In this document: piece after piece, positions 1 to 6,233 of the stretch
Numbering within the stretch: the stretch's first letter is position 1
Layout: each line of letters begins with the position of its first letter
Origin: Candidatus Heimdallarchaeota archaeon
GTDB taxonomy: Archaea > Asgardarchaeota > Heimdallarchaeia > JABLTI01
NCBI GenBank assembly: GCA_030602675.1
Contig: JAUVZH010000092.1
Location: 1-8,663 of the forward strand
Length of the DNA stretch: 8,663 nucleotides
Reading direction: 5' to 3'
Notes under the pieces: model-generated
The model's database searches: none
What the model was told of the DNA's origin: nothing
What the model saw: only the letters and a program-made list of their open reading frames with translations
Position numbers and translations under genes: made by a program

Positions 1-585
1 AAGATGTACTTTGATACCTTTAATGATGAACTTCAAAAGACTATTCGCTATTATCCTGATCTAATAGTACTTCAAGTTGCTATGGAACCACAGGAAAATG
101 CAAAAAAGACTGCAGAAATATTTGGTTTGTCATGTAGTGCAGATGGTTTCTTCATTGAGAAACATATCAAACTTGCTCCTGTTGAAACTGCTTCAGCTGG
201 TAAATTTATTGCTGGTGCTTGCAGAGGTCCTATAGATATTACGGATTCCGTAGCTCAAGGTGCTGCTGCAGCTCTCTATGCTACAGAGTTAGTACTAAGT
301 GACATTATTGAAAAAGAATCAATCACTGCTAAACATGATGAAGATATCTGTGTTGGATGTGGAACTTGTATCGCAACCTGTCCTTATAGTGCTTATACTT
401 TAATTGAAAAGGAAGATGGCACTGTAAAATCGAGCCTAAATGAGATTTTATGTGAAGGATGCGGTGCTTGTGCGGTAGCTTGTCCAGCAGGTGCAATTTC
501 AATTAAACACTACACCGACGATCAAATTAAATCAATGATTGAAACAGCGTTTGATGAAGAAGACCTAACATCACCAACACCTTAG
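1..585 (+). CDS. hdrA: HdrA-like heterodisulfide reductase subunit A, C-terminal part (5' truncated by window)
   Basis: This is the C-terminal 194 codons of a flavin and iron-sulfur protein of the HdrA family, the electron-bifurcating core of heterodisulfide reductase-type complexes in the cytoplasm. The reading frame is open to base 1, so the real start lies upstream and the ATG at 4 is internal. Numbering from that Met, residues 54-90 hold the typical HdrA end of the FAD-binding domain (HIKLAPVETASAG, then GACRGPIDI and a SVAQGAAAA helix). Two [4Fe-4S] ferredoxin motifs follow: C116/C119/C122/C126 and C150/C153/C156/C160, each ending in Cys-Pro. The last ~30 residues (HYTDDQIKSMI) match the normal HdrA tail, so there is no visible MvhD fusion. 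No hdrB or hdrC follows, so its partners are either upstream or elsewhere. In non-methanogens HdrA can couple ferredoxin to other acceptors, and the acceptor here is unknown. Confidence 0.9.
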   Translation, partial: KMYFDTFNDELQKTIRYYPDLIVLQVAMEPQENAKKTAEIFGLSCSADGFFIEKHIKLAPVETASAGKFIAGACRGPIDITDSVAQGAAAALYATELVLSDIIEKESITAKHDEDICVGCGTCIATCPYSAYTLIEKEDGTVKSSLNEILCEGCGACAVACPAGAISIKHYTDDQIKSMIETAFDEEDLTSPTP

Positions 586-616
586 ACTCGCAGGATAAAT
601 ATAACAAATATTTGAA

Positions 617-660
617 GGGGAAATTCCTTTCAGGAAATTTCCTTCTTATCATCTTTTTTT
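617..660 (+). terminator. Stem-loop and T-tract terminator after hdrA
   Basis: GGAAATT (619-625) pairs with AATTTCC (636-642). Inside it CCT (626-628) pairs with AGG (632-634) around a TTC loop, leaving one bulged A at 635. Two G-T wobble pairs (617-618 with 643-644) can extend the base. A run of seven T lies at 654-660. It sits 32 nt after the hdrA stop and before the convergent phosphorylase gene, as expected for a terminator. Confidence 0.7.
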
Positions 661-675
661 CTTTTATTAAAATCA

Positions 676-1470
676 CTATATTTGGTTACAATCACATTTG
701 TCTTGTGATAATGTAACATTTTCAATGGATTTCTCAATAAGAGCTACTAAATCATCCATTTTTGATTTAAATAGTTCAAATACTTCTTTAGCAGTTATTT
801 TTTCTTGCATGCCTGCTGCAAGGTTTGTCACCAAACAGATTGTTGAGTAGCACATTCCTAACTCTTTAGCCAATATACTTTCTGTTGCTGATGTCATTCC
901 CACAATCGTTCCTCCCAATTTTTTATATGCTTTTATTTCTGCAGGGGTTTCAAATCTTGGACCTTCAGTACAGGCATATACTCCTTTTCCAATTATTTGT
1001 TGATTTATTTCGTGAGCTGCTTCTATTATCGTTTTCCGCAAATTCAAACAATAAGGATTTGATAAATCTGTATGAATAACACCACTTCTCATTTTCCCTG
1101 AGTGTAAAGTTACTTCAAAAGTACCATCAAAGAATGTGTTTGGTCTTTTTTTTGTAAAGTCAATAAACTGATCGGGAATAACGAATGTCCCAGGAATTAC
1201 TTTCTTATCTAAAGAACCAACTGTGCTGGTGGATATAATACGATCAATCCCCAATGTGTACAATGCATAAATGTTAGCTTTATAATTTACGAGATGTGGA
1301 GGTATACTGTGATTTTTTGTATGTCGCGCGACAAAAGCTACCTTTTTGCCTTTAATTTTAGATAGGACAACATGAACCTCTCCAAATGGTGTTTTTACAA
1401 TTTTTTCGTCAGATTTCCCAGGTGGTTGATAGAAACCTGATCCTCCAATGATACCTAATTTTACAAACAT
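676..1470 (-). CDS. MTAP-family nucleoside phosphorylase, probably 6-oxopurine specific (MTIP or PNP)
   Basis: A 264-residue trimeric-type phosphorylase of the MTAP/PNP superfamily, which splits a purine (deoxy)nucleoside or methylthio-nucleoside with phosphate in purine or methionine salvage. Seen: phosphate-binding GGSG at 9-12, RH at 49-50, the STSTVGSL stretch near 80-87, EGPRFETPAE near 170-178 and GMTSATE near 191-197. By family knowledge, MTA-specific enzymes carry Ser and Asp at the two base-contacting positions (human MTAP S178, D220). Here they are Glu174 and Asn216, as in purine nucleoside phosphorylase (E201, N243), with the same spacing of 42. I therefore infer a 6-oxopurine substrate (inosine, guanosine or methylthioinosine) rather than MTA. 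The tail carries a CxC motif (C259, C261), known from thermophilic archaeal relatives. Start: ATG at 1470 puts the GIIGGSG motif at the usual distance from the N-terminus. An in-frame ATG at 1524 would add 18 residues without family character. The gene diverges from aIF2-beta. Confidence 0.88.
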   Translation of the reverse strand: MFVKLGIIGGSGFYQPPGKSDEKIVKTPFGEVHVVLSKIKGKKVAFVARHTKNHSIPPHLVNYKANIYALYTLGIDRIISTSTVGSLDKKVIPGTFVIPDQFIDFTKKRPNTFFDGTFEVTLHSGKMRSGVIHTDLSNPYCLNLRKTIIEAAHEINQQIIGKGVYACTEGPRFETPAEIKAYKKLGGTIVGMTSATESILAKELGMCYSTICLVTNLAAGMQEKITAKEVFELFKSKMDDLVALIEKSIENVTLSQDKCDCNQI

Positions 1471-1534
1471 GGAATCCACAAAATGACAGATGAAACATTC
1501 CTTTTGGTTTTTTCGGCGAATCATTCATTAGAGT

Positions 1535-1553
1535 CAAAAGATTTTAATTTAGA
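1535..1553 (+). promoter_or_regulatory. Putative BRE/TATA promoter of aIF2-beta (leaderless)
   Basis: A purine-rich CAAAAG (1535-1540) precedes the AT-only ATTTTAATTT (1541-1550). The centre lies about 27 nt before the ATG at 1573, so transcription would begin at or next to the start codon. No ribosome binding site is visible before 1573, which agrees with a leaderless mRNA. The same AT-rich block could serve the divergent phosphorylase gene. Confidence 0.4.
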
Positions 1554-1572
1554 GTGCTAAAGATTTAGCTTT

Positions 1573-1980
1573 ATGTCAAACTATGAAGATTTGCTTAAGC
1601 GAGCTCGCGAACAATTACCAGAGAAGATATTCGAATTATCTCGTTTCGAGCCACCAAGACCTGATGTCTCAATTGAAGGAAATCGTACTTTCTTTAAGAA
1701 TTGGTATCAAGTTGTAAGCGCCTTAAATCGTGATGAAAATCACCTTCTAAAATTCCTTACTAAGGAGTTAGCAACATCTGCTAATATAGAAGGGCAAAGA
1801 GCTGTATTTGCAGGCAAGCATTTTCGAGGAACAATGAATGAATTACTCAATCGTTATTTGAAAGATTACGTAATCTGTCCTGAATGTAAAAAACCAGATA
1901 CTAATCTGATAAAAGAAGACAGAATTAACTTCCTCGTATGTGAAGCTTGTGGTGCTCGTACAAGTGTTAAACCAGTTTAA
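1573..1980 (+). CDS. eif2b: Translation initiation factor aIF2 subunit beta
   Basis: A 135-residue protein with the length and order of archaeal aIF2-beta, the small subunit of the ternary complex that brings initiator tRNA to the 30S subunit. Seen: an N-terminal helix (YEDLLKRAREQLP) for binding aIF2-gamma, the central alpha/beta domain (about 30-98) including NRTFFKNW and GKHFRGTMNELL, and a C-terminal zinc ribbon with C102-x2-C105 and C123-x2-C126, followed by the usual G-A-R-T-S end. It lacks the long lysine-rich N-terminal extension of eukaryotic eIF2-beta, which is normal for archaea. It is the first gene of a run with the DUF424 protein (37 nt later) and NMD3. The ATG at 1573 is the first codon of the conserved N-terminus and the gene appears leaderless. 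Confidence 0.96.
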   Translation: MSNYEDLLKRAREQLPEKIFELSRFEPPRPDVSIEGNRTFFKNWYQVVSALNRDENHLLKFLTKELATSANIEGQRAVFAGKHFRGTMNELLNRYLKDYVICPECKKPDTNLIKEDRINFLVCEACGARTSVKPV

Positions 1981-2017
1981 TATACCTAAATGTATAAACT
2001 AGATTTGAGAGATATCG

Positions 2018-2338
2018 ATGACGAAAAAGCAATTGTTCTACATACGAGTGAGCCGAACTCAGAAGGAATATTTGGTCGCTGTTTGTGACGAAGATTTACT
2101 CGGAAAAACAATCTGTGAAGGTGAACTAGAGCTTTACGTCAACGAACGTTTCTTCGGTGGTGAACTTGTTCCATTAGAAAAATGTCTCGAGCAACTGAAG
2201 ATAGCTTCTAGCTTCAATATTATTGGTAAAACAATAGTGGATGCTGTTATAGAGAATAGAATGGTTAGTGAATTAGCAGTCATGTGGATTAATTGCCCAG
2301 ATAATGGTAAAATTGGGCATGTAATGTTTCTACGATAA
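2018..2338 (+). CDS. DUF424 family protein
   Basis: A 106-residue protein that I recognise as the archaeal DUF424 family. The first half (about 7-45) is a beta-rich stretch beginning FYIRVSRTQKEYLVAVCDED. The second half contains the family's conserved block, seen here as ASSFNIIGKTIVDAVIE (about 63-79), then a beta strand ending at residue 106. There is no membrane segment, signal peptide or catalytic motif. Its biochemical role is unknown to me. Its position between aIF2-beta (37 nt upstream) and NMD3 (about 60 nt downstream, with no T-tract in either gap) suggests co-transcription and a role tied to translation or ribosome maturation; that is inference from context. The start is the first ATG in frame, with no strong ribosome binding site (only GAGAGAT just upstream). 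Confidence 0.85.
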   Translation: MTKKQLFYIRVSRTQKEYLVAVCDEDLLGKTICEGELELYVNERFFGGELVPLEKCLEQLKIASSFNIIGKTIVDAVIENRMVSELAVMWINCPDNGKIGHVMFLR

Positions 2339-2388
2339 CATAGCATTATTCTTGTTACCTACCAATACTTATCCCCATAATTTCTCAG

Positions 2389-2393
2389 GGTGA
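2389..2393 (+). promoter_or_regulatory. Ribosome binding site deciding the nmd3 start
   Basis: GGTGA at 2389-2393 matches the archaeal anti-Shine-Dalgarno core and lies 5 nt before the ATG at 2399. A GTG at 2390 in the same frame overlaps this site and would have no ribosome binding site of its own, so the ATG is the better start. Confidence 0.7.
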
Positions 2394-2398
2394 GACTC

Positions 2399-3490
2399 AT
2401 GAGTCAAATTTGTTGTAAGTGTGGAAAAAGCGAAAAAGAAGAACCAATAGTAGATGGATTTTGTCTTAGTTGCTACAAGGATGAATTTCCACTCATAAGC
2501 TCATTCTATGAAAAACAATTCAATTTAACAGCTTGTAAATTATGTGGCGATTTCATGTACCATGGAAAATGGACAGAGGTTCATGATGATCCCAAGAAAA
2601 TTGTCTTGGAGTTTTTGGGCAAATTTCTAAATAAAACAAAGAAAGAAACAGATGCTCGAGTTGTTCTTGTAGGTGACTTTGAAGAACCATCATGTGATTT
2701 AGCATCTAAGCAAATTCTGAAAATAATTTTTGAAGGAACACCTAATGATAAAGTACCACCTTATCAACAAGAATATGATTTGACTTTAATGGTCAACATT
2801 GGTGTTTGTGATAGGTGTGCAAAATTTACTAGAGGGTATTTTGAGACTATTGTCCAAATAAGAAGTGATAGAAGACCTATCAACGAAGAAGAACAACTTC
2901 AGATAACAAATCTAATACAACAGAAGAAAGACTCGAGGGCAGGAGAGAATAGAATGGCTTACATCGCTAAAGTTGTTGATCAAGCCAAAGGGGGGATTGA
3001 TCTCTACGTTGGTAGCGATAAATTCGCTAAAACTATTACTAGTTTTCTCTCAGAAAATTTGGCAGCATCCATTGAATACAGTACTAAATTAAAGTCAATG
3101 AAAGACGGGAAACCTATCTATCAATCCACTTATTGTATAAGAATGCCATACTTTGAGTTAGGAGATGTTGTAAGCTATCAAAATAATGCTTGTCAAATCA
3201 TAGGTATAAAACAAGGAAGAGTGGAAATTCAAAATCTAAAAACTAGAGAAAATAAAACCCTTTCAATAAAAAATAGTCATCCCGATTATGTTAAAGTTCT
3301 CAAGAAAAAAGACCAATTCCAAAAATACATTGTAGCAGCAATTCAAGCCCCAAATGCTTCTGTTATGAACACAGCTTCATATGAAACAGTTGACATTGAT
3401 ATTAACATGATATTTGAAAATCATCAAGATGGAGATGAAATCTTGATGGTCGAATTACCTGATGGGTTATTTGAGTGTAAAGAAATCTAA
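2399..3490 (+). CDS. nmd3: NMD3 family 60S/50S ribosome maturation protein
   Basis: A 363-residue archaeal NMD3 homologue. In eukaryotes NMD3 is the adaptor that binds the large subunit near the P and E sites and carries it out of the nucleus. Archaea have no nuclear export, so the role here is probably late large-subunit maturation. Seen: N-terminal zinc-binding cysteines C5-x2-C8 and C22-x2-C25 (CCKCGKSE, FCLSCY), a second set C46-x2-C49 and C137-x2-C140 (ACKLCGDF, VCDRC) with the family's RGYFE just after, a middle alpha/beta domain (about 185-227, YIAKVVDQAKGG), and a C-terminal beta-rich SH3/OB-like part from about 250. The eukaryotic C-terminal export-signal region is absent. The gene closes the aIF2-beta/DUF424 cluster. 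The start at 2399 is chosen over the in-frame GTG at 2390 because of the GGTGA site. Confidence 0.93.
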   Translation: MSQICCKCGKSEKEEPIVDGFCLSCYKDEFPLISSFYEKQFNLTACKLCGDFMYHGKWTEVHDDPKKIVLEFLGKFLNKTKKETDARVVLVGDFEEPSCDLASKQILKIIFEGTPNDKVPPYQQEYDLTLMVNIGVCDRCAKFTRGYFETIVQIRSDRRPINEEEQLQITNLIQQKKDSRAGENRMAYIAKVVDQAKGGIDLYVGSDKFAKTITSFLSENLAASIEYSTKLKSMKDGKPIYQSTYCIRMPYFELGDVVSYQNNACQIIGIKQGRVEIQNLKTRENKTLSIKNSHPDYVKVLKKKDQFQKYIVAAIQAPNASVMNTASYETVDIDINMIFENHQDGDEILMVELPDGLFECKEI

Positions 3491-3517
3491 AAATTGCCTT
3501 TAAAATAATCTGCTTTG

Positions 3518-3524
3518 TTTTTTT
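3518..3524 (+). terminator. T-tract terminator after nmd3
   Basis: A run of seven T starts 28 nt after the nmd3 stop codon (TTTGTTTTTTTAATC context). No stem-loop precedes it; archaeal RNA polymerase can stop on a T-tract alone. It separates the translation cluster from the iorAB operon. Confidence 0.5.
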
Positions 3525-3571
3525 AATCAGAAAACATTAAGAGGTCTTCTAAATTCTATTGATTAAAGAAA

Positions 3572-3582
3572 TAACACTGTTA
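3572..3582 (+). promoter_or_regulatory. Palindrome TAACA-C-TGTTA upstream of iorA, possible operator
   Basis: An exact 5+1+5 inverted repeat lies 27 nt before the iorA start, in the area where the transcription start or core promoter would be. It could be a dimeric regulator site, but in AT-rich DNA an 11-base palindrome can occur by chance. I see no convincing TATA element next to it. Confidence 0.25.
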
Positions 3583-3608
3583 ATAGTGAAAAGAAGGAAA
3601 TTGATGTT

Positions 3609-5531
3609 ATGGCATCTAAAACTCATCCTTTGTTAATGGATGCACCGTACAAGGAAATGCTCCTTGGGAACGATGCGTTTGTTCGAGGAATGATTGAAGC
3701 AGGAGTAAAAGTCTCTGCTGCTTATCCAGGTTCGCCCACAAGTGAAATTGGTATGAGATTAGCTGAAATCGCAGATAAAAGTGGGATATACTTCGAATTT
3801 TCTACTAATGAAAAGGTAGCGACAGAAGTTGCAGCATCCGCAGCAATTGGTGGTGCTCCAGCAGTATGCTTTATGAAAAGTGTTGGATTAAACGTTGCTG
3901 CTGATTCGTTTGTACAACTAAGTTTGTTTACAATACCAGGTGGTTTAGTAGTAATTTTGGGAGATGATCCAGGACCACATTCCTCACAAAATGAACAAGA
4001 CAATAGGCATTATGCGAAAATTGGGCATATACCAATGCTTGAACCAGCAAATGCACAAGAAGCAAAAGACTATGTTGTTTTTGCTATGGAACAAGCACAA
4101 AAATGGAAAATGCCTGTGGTTATACGATCAACTACAAGAATCTGTCATCAAACAGGTCTTGTGGAATATGGTCCAAAGAAGGAAGTAAATATCGAACGAG
4201 GATATGACCCAGAGCGTGATGGAGGATACGTACCTCTACCAGCAACCCTTAAACCACTAAAAGAAAAATCCCTTAGAAATTTGAAAAAATGGGAGGACCT
4301 AGCAAATAGTGGTGCGTTATTGAGGGAAGAGAAAGTGGGAGATGGAGAACCGCAAATTGGTATAATTACTGCTGGACATGCATATGCTGCAACAAAAGCA
4401 GCTTTAAGAAAACTAGAAGCTTCAGCAAACATCCTCAAACTTGGTATAATTTATCCATTACCAATGAAGAAAATCGTGGAATTCATAAAGAAGAATAAAA
4501 CAGTCAAAATCCTAGAGGAATTGGATCCGTTTATAGAAGAACTAGTGAAAGTTGAACTTTATGAACAAGGAGTAACTGGAACAAAAATAATCGGAAAGAG
4601 CAAAGAAGAAGATTATGAAGATCTAATGATTTCTGAGTATGATACAGCACGACTTGTAGGTATGTTCTCAAAACTTCTAAACATTCCTAACCCAATAAGA
4701 TATCATACATCAAAATTGGCTATTCCTAGAAGATCACCAGTCCTCTGTCCAGGATGTGGACATAGAACTGCTTTCCATGCAGCGAAAATCGTCATGGATA
4801 AAATGAAAGGATACTCAATGGCAGATATAGGATGTTACTCATTAGGGTATTTAGATCCGCATAATCAAGGAACATTGTTATACAGTATGGGTTCGGGAGT
4901 GCCAGCATCTTCAGGTATGAAACTCGCACTACCTGATACTCCAATAATGTCATTCGTAGGTGATTCGACATTCTTCCATGCAGCAATGCCAGGTATAGTA
5001 AATGCGGTATTTAACAAGCACAAGCATGTGTTGATGGTGATGGACAATGGAATAAGCGCAATGACAGGTCATCAACCGAATCCTAATACTGGCAAGAAAT
5101 CCATTGGTGCACCGGTATTTTCAAAGTATAAAGATACTGAGACTATTAGCATTGATGATACTTTGAAAGCTTGGGGTGTTAAATTCGTTAAAAGAATACC
5201 TGCCTATAATGTAGCTGCTTTAGTAGAAGCTTTGGAAGAAGCCTTTGCCCAAGACGAATTTGCTGTTGTCATCCAAGAGGAACCTTGTGCTTTAATGCGT
5301 TCTCGAGCTGAACTTAGAGCTGGTACTTTAGCAAATCCGTACCAAATTGACCATGACATTTGTCGTAACATTCAGAATTGTCTTGCTGATTTTGCTTGCC
5401 CTGCTATTGAGAAGAAGGGTGAGAAACCGCAGATAAACACTGATCTTTGTATAGGCTGTGGTTGCTGTGTACAAACCTGCCCACTTAAAGTGAAGCCTAT
5501 TAAACAAATGGAGGAATTTAGTCGAATCTAG
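3609..5531 (+). CDS. iorA: Indolepyruvate:ferredoxin oxidoreductase, alpha subunit
   Basis: A 640-residue TPP and Fe-S enzyme subunit. With IorB it converts aryl pyruvates from tryptophan, phenylalanine and tyrosine plus CoA to aryl-acyl-CoA and CO2, reducing ferredoxin in the cytoplasm. Seen: the N-terminal pyrimidine-binding domain (LLGNDAFVRG at 18-27, YPGSPTSEIG at 39-48, the likely TPP-activating Glu73 in NEKVATEVAASAA), a transketolase-C-like middle domain (about 248-350), CPGCGHR at 380-386, and the TPP-binding motif from GDS 451-453 to N480. A C-terminal ferredoxin domain has one complete [4Fe-4S] motif (C614/C617/C620/C624). The other motif is incomplete: C585, C591 and C597-Pro are present, but the second position is Ile588. 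Length fits the family. The start ATG has only a weak AAGGA 10 nt upstream. iorB begins 7-13 nt downstream, so the two form an operon. The sequence gives the fold and cofactor use; the aryl pyruvate preference is from homology. Confidence 0.95.
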   Translation: MASKTHPLLMDAPYKEMLLGNDAFVRGMIEAGVKVSAAYPGSPTSEIGMRLAEIADKSGIYFEFSTNEKVATEVAASAAIGGAPAVCFMKSVGLNVAADSFVQLSLFTIPGGLVVILGDDPGPHSSQNEQDNRHYAKIGHIPMLEPANAQEAKDYVVFAMEQAQKWKMPVVIRSTTRICHQTGLVEYGPKKEVNIERGYDPERDGGYVPLPATLKPLKEKSLRNLKKWEDLANSGALLREEKVGDGEPQIGIITAGHAYAATKAALRKLEASANILKLGIIYPLPMKKIVEFIKKNKTVKILEELDPFIEELVKVELYEQGVTGTKIIGKSKEEDYEDLMISEYDTARLVGMFSKLLNIPNPIRYHTSKLAIPRRSPVLCPGCGHRTAFHAAKIVMDKMKGYSMADIGCYSLGYLDPHNQGTLLYSMGSGVPASSGMKLALPDTPIMSFVGDSTFFHAAMPGIVNAVFNKHKHVLMVMDNGISAMTGHQPNPNTGKKSIGAPVFSKYKDTETISIDDTLKAWGVKFVKRIPAYNVAALVEALEEAFAQDEFAVVIQEEPCALMRSRAELRAGTLANPYQIDHDICRNIQNCLADFACPAIEKKGEKPQINTDLCIGCGCCVQTCPLKVKPIKQMEEFSRI

Positions 5532-5536
5532 AGGTG
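5531..5536 (+). promoter_or_regulatory. Ribosome binding site deciding the iorB start
   Basis: GAGGTG at 5531-5536, overlapping the iorA stop, is a strong archaeal Shine-Dalgarno match. It lies only 2 nt before the ATG at 5539 but 8 nt before the ATG at 5545, so the second ATG is more likely used. Confidence 0.6.
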
Positions 5537-5544
5537 CTATGAAA

Positions 5545-6153
5545 ATGACTGGAAAAACGCTGAAAGTTCATGTAACCGGAATGGGTGGACAAGGTATTGG
5601 TTCCACTACTCGAGTATTAGCCACCGCTGCTAAACTTGCTGGTTTATCTGTTATGACCATGGAAACTCACGGTTTGGCTCAAAGGGGTGGTGTAGTTGTT
5701 TCTGACCTTGCTATTGGTTATGATCCAACTGAATCTCCTCAATGTACTATTGGTGAAGCTGATGTTCTTATCGCTCTTGAAGCACTTGAATCTCTTAGAT
5801 CTCTTCCAAAATTAAGAGAAAAGGGCATTATTGTAGTAAACACTACCACCTACCAACCTCTTGCAGTTAGGCATTCAAAGGGTGAAATCAAGTATCCCTC
5901 TTTAGAAGAAATCGAAGCTGATCTCAAACGAGTGACTCCTAATGTTCTCATGGTTCCTGCTCAAAAGGATGCACAAGAGCTAGGTGTTAGTCGTACTATG
6001 AACATGATTCTTATTGGTGCTCTTGTAGCTAACACTGACATTCTCCCTATTTCAAAAGAGCAAATCATTGATGGTATGAAGGCTATTCTTCCACCAAAAT
6101 ACGTGGATGTCAACCTTAGGGCTTTCGAGAAAGGTTTGAGCTATAAATTATAA
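5545..6153 (+). CDS. iorB: Indolepyruvate:ferredoxin oxidoreductase, beta subunit
   Basis: The 202-residue gamma-domain type partner of IorA (pyruvate ferredoxin/flavodoxin oxidoreductase catalytic domain family). It forms the alpha2beta2 enzyme that oxidises aryl pyruvates. Seen: a Rossmann-like nucleotide-binding loop GMGGQGIGS close to the N-terminus (12-20), the family signature ETHGLAQRGG at about 40-49, EADVLIALE (71-79) and the C-terminal helix region ending NLRAFEKG. No Fe-S cysteines are present, as expected, because the clusters are on IorA. Length is normal for IorB. The gene follows iorA almost directly, with the ribosome binding site overlapping the iorA stop, so translation is probably coupled. 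A start at 5539 (two codons earlier) is possible but too near the ribosome binding site. A hairpin terminator follows the stop immediately. Confidence 0.94.
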   Translation: MTGKTLKVHVTGMGGQGIGSTTRVLATAAKLAGLSVMTMETHGLAQRGGVVVSDLAIGYDPTESPQCTIGEADVLIALEALESLRSLPKLREKGIIVVNTTTYQPLAVRHSKGEIKYPSLEEIEADLKRVTPNVLMVPAQKDAQELGVSRTMNMILIGALVANTDILPISKEQIIDGMKAILPPKYVDVNLRAFEKGLSYKL

Positions 6154-6154
6154 C

Positions 6155-6190
6155 AGTGGTTAATTTCAACCACTTTATTTTCTCTTTTTC
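6155..6190 (+). terminator. Hairpin and T-rich terminator of the iorAB operon
   Basis: AGTGGTT (6155-6161) and AACCACT (6168-6174) form a perfect 7-bp stem with a 6-nt AATTTC loop, starting 2 nt after the iorB stop. It is followed by a T-rich tract (6174-6190, TTTATTTTCTCTTTTTC). Confidence 0.75.
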
Positions 6191-6194
6191 CCAA

Positions 6195-6204
6195 TTTTTA
6201 TAAT
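6195..6204 (+). promoter_or_regulatory. Putative TATA box of the FMN-binding protein gene
   Basis: TTTTTATAAT lies about 34 nt before the ATG at 6234, which places the expected transcription start 5-10 nt before the start codon. No ribosome binding site is visible, so the mRNA is probably nearly leaderless. Confidence 0.45.
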
Positions 6205-6233
6205 CTATTAAGTGTTTATGCTTTTAGATAATC

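Noticed and set aside
885..1079. Plus-strand open frame inside the phosphorylase gene
   Set aside because: It is antisense to a well-supported conserved protein and its hydrophobic, low-complexity translation shows no domain.
1471..1524. N-terminal extension of the phosphorylase from ATG 1524, with a C-x2-C pair
   Set aside because: The 18 extra residues precede the usual family start and resemble no domain; the two cysteines alone do not make a metal site. Kept only as an alternative start.
2134..2346. Minus-strand open frame opposite the DUF424 gene
   Set aside because: It lies almost entirely within a conserved gene, has no ribosome binding site and no recognisable motif.
3722..4438. Several open frames overlapping iorA on both strands
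   Set aside because: All are embedded in the intact iorA frame, which has conserved TPP motifs throughout; they are by-products of its codon use.
5150..6153. Apparent shift in codon flavour (more GCT, CTT, CCT) from the end of iorA into iorB, considered as a sign of transfer
   Set aside because: The change is gradual and not quantified, the flanks carry no mobile element or repeat, and both subunits belong together functionally.
6155..6174. The iorB downstream inverted repeat as a regulatory RNA or attachment site
   Set aside because: Its position directly after the stop, its compact stem and the following T-rich tract are fully explained by a terminator.
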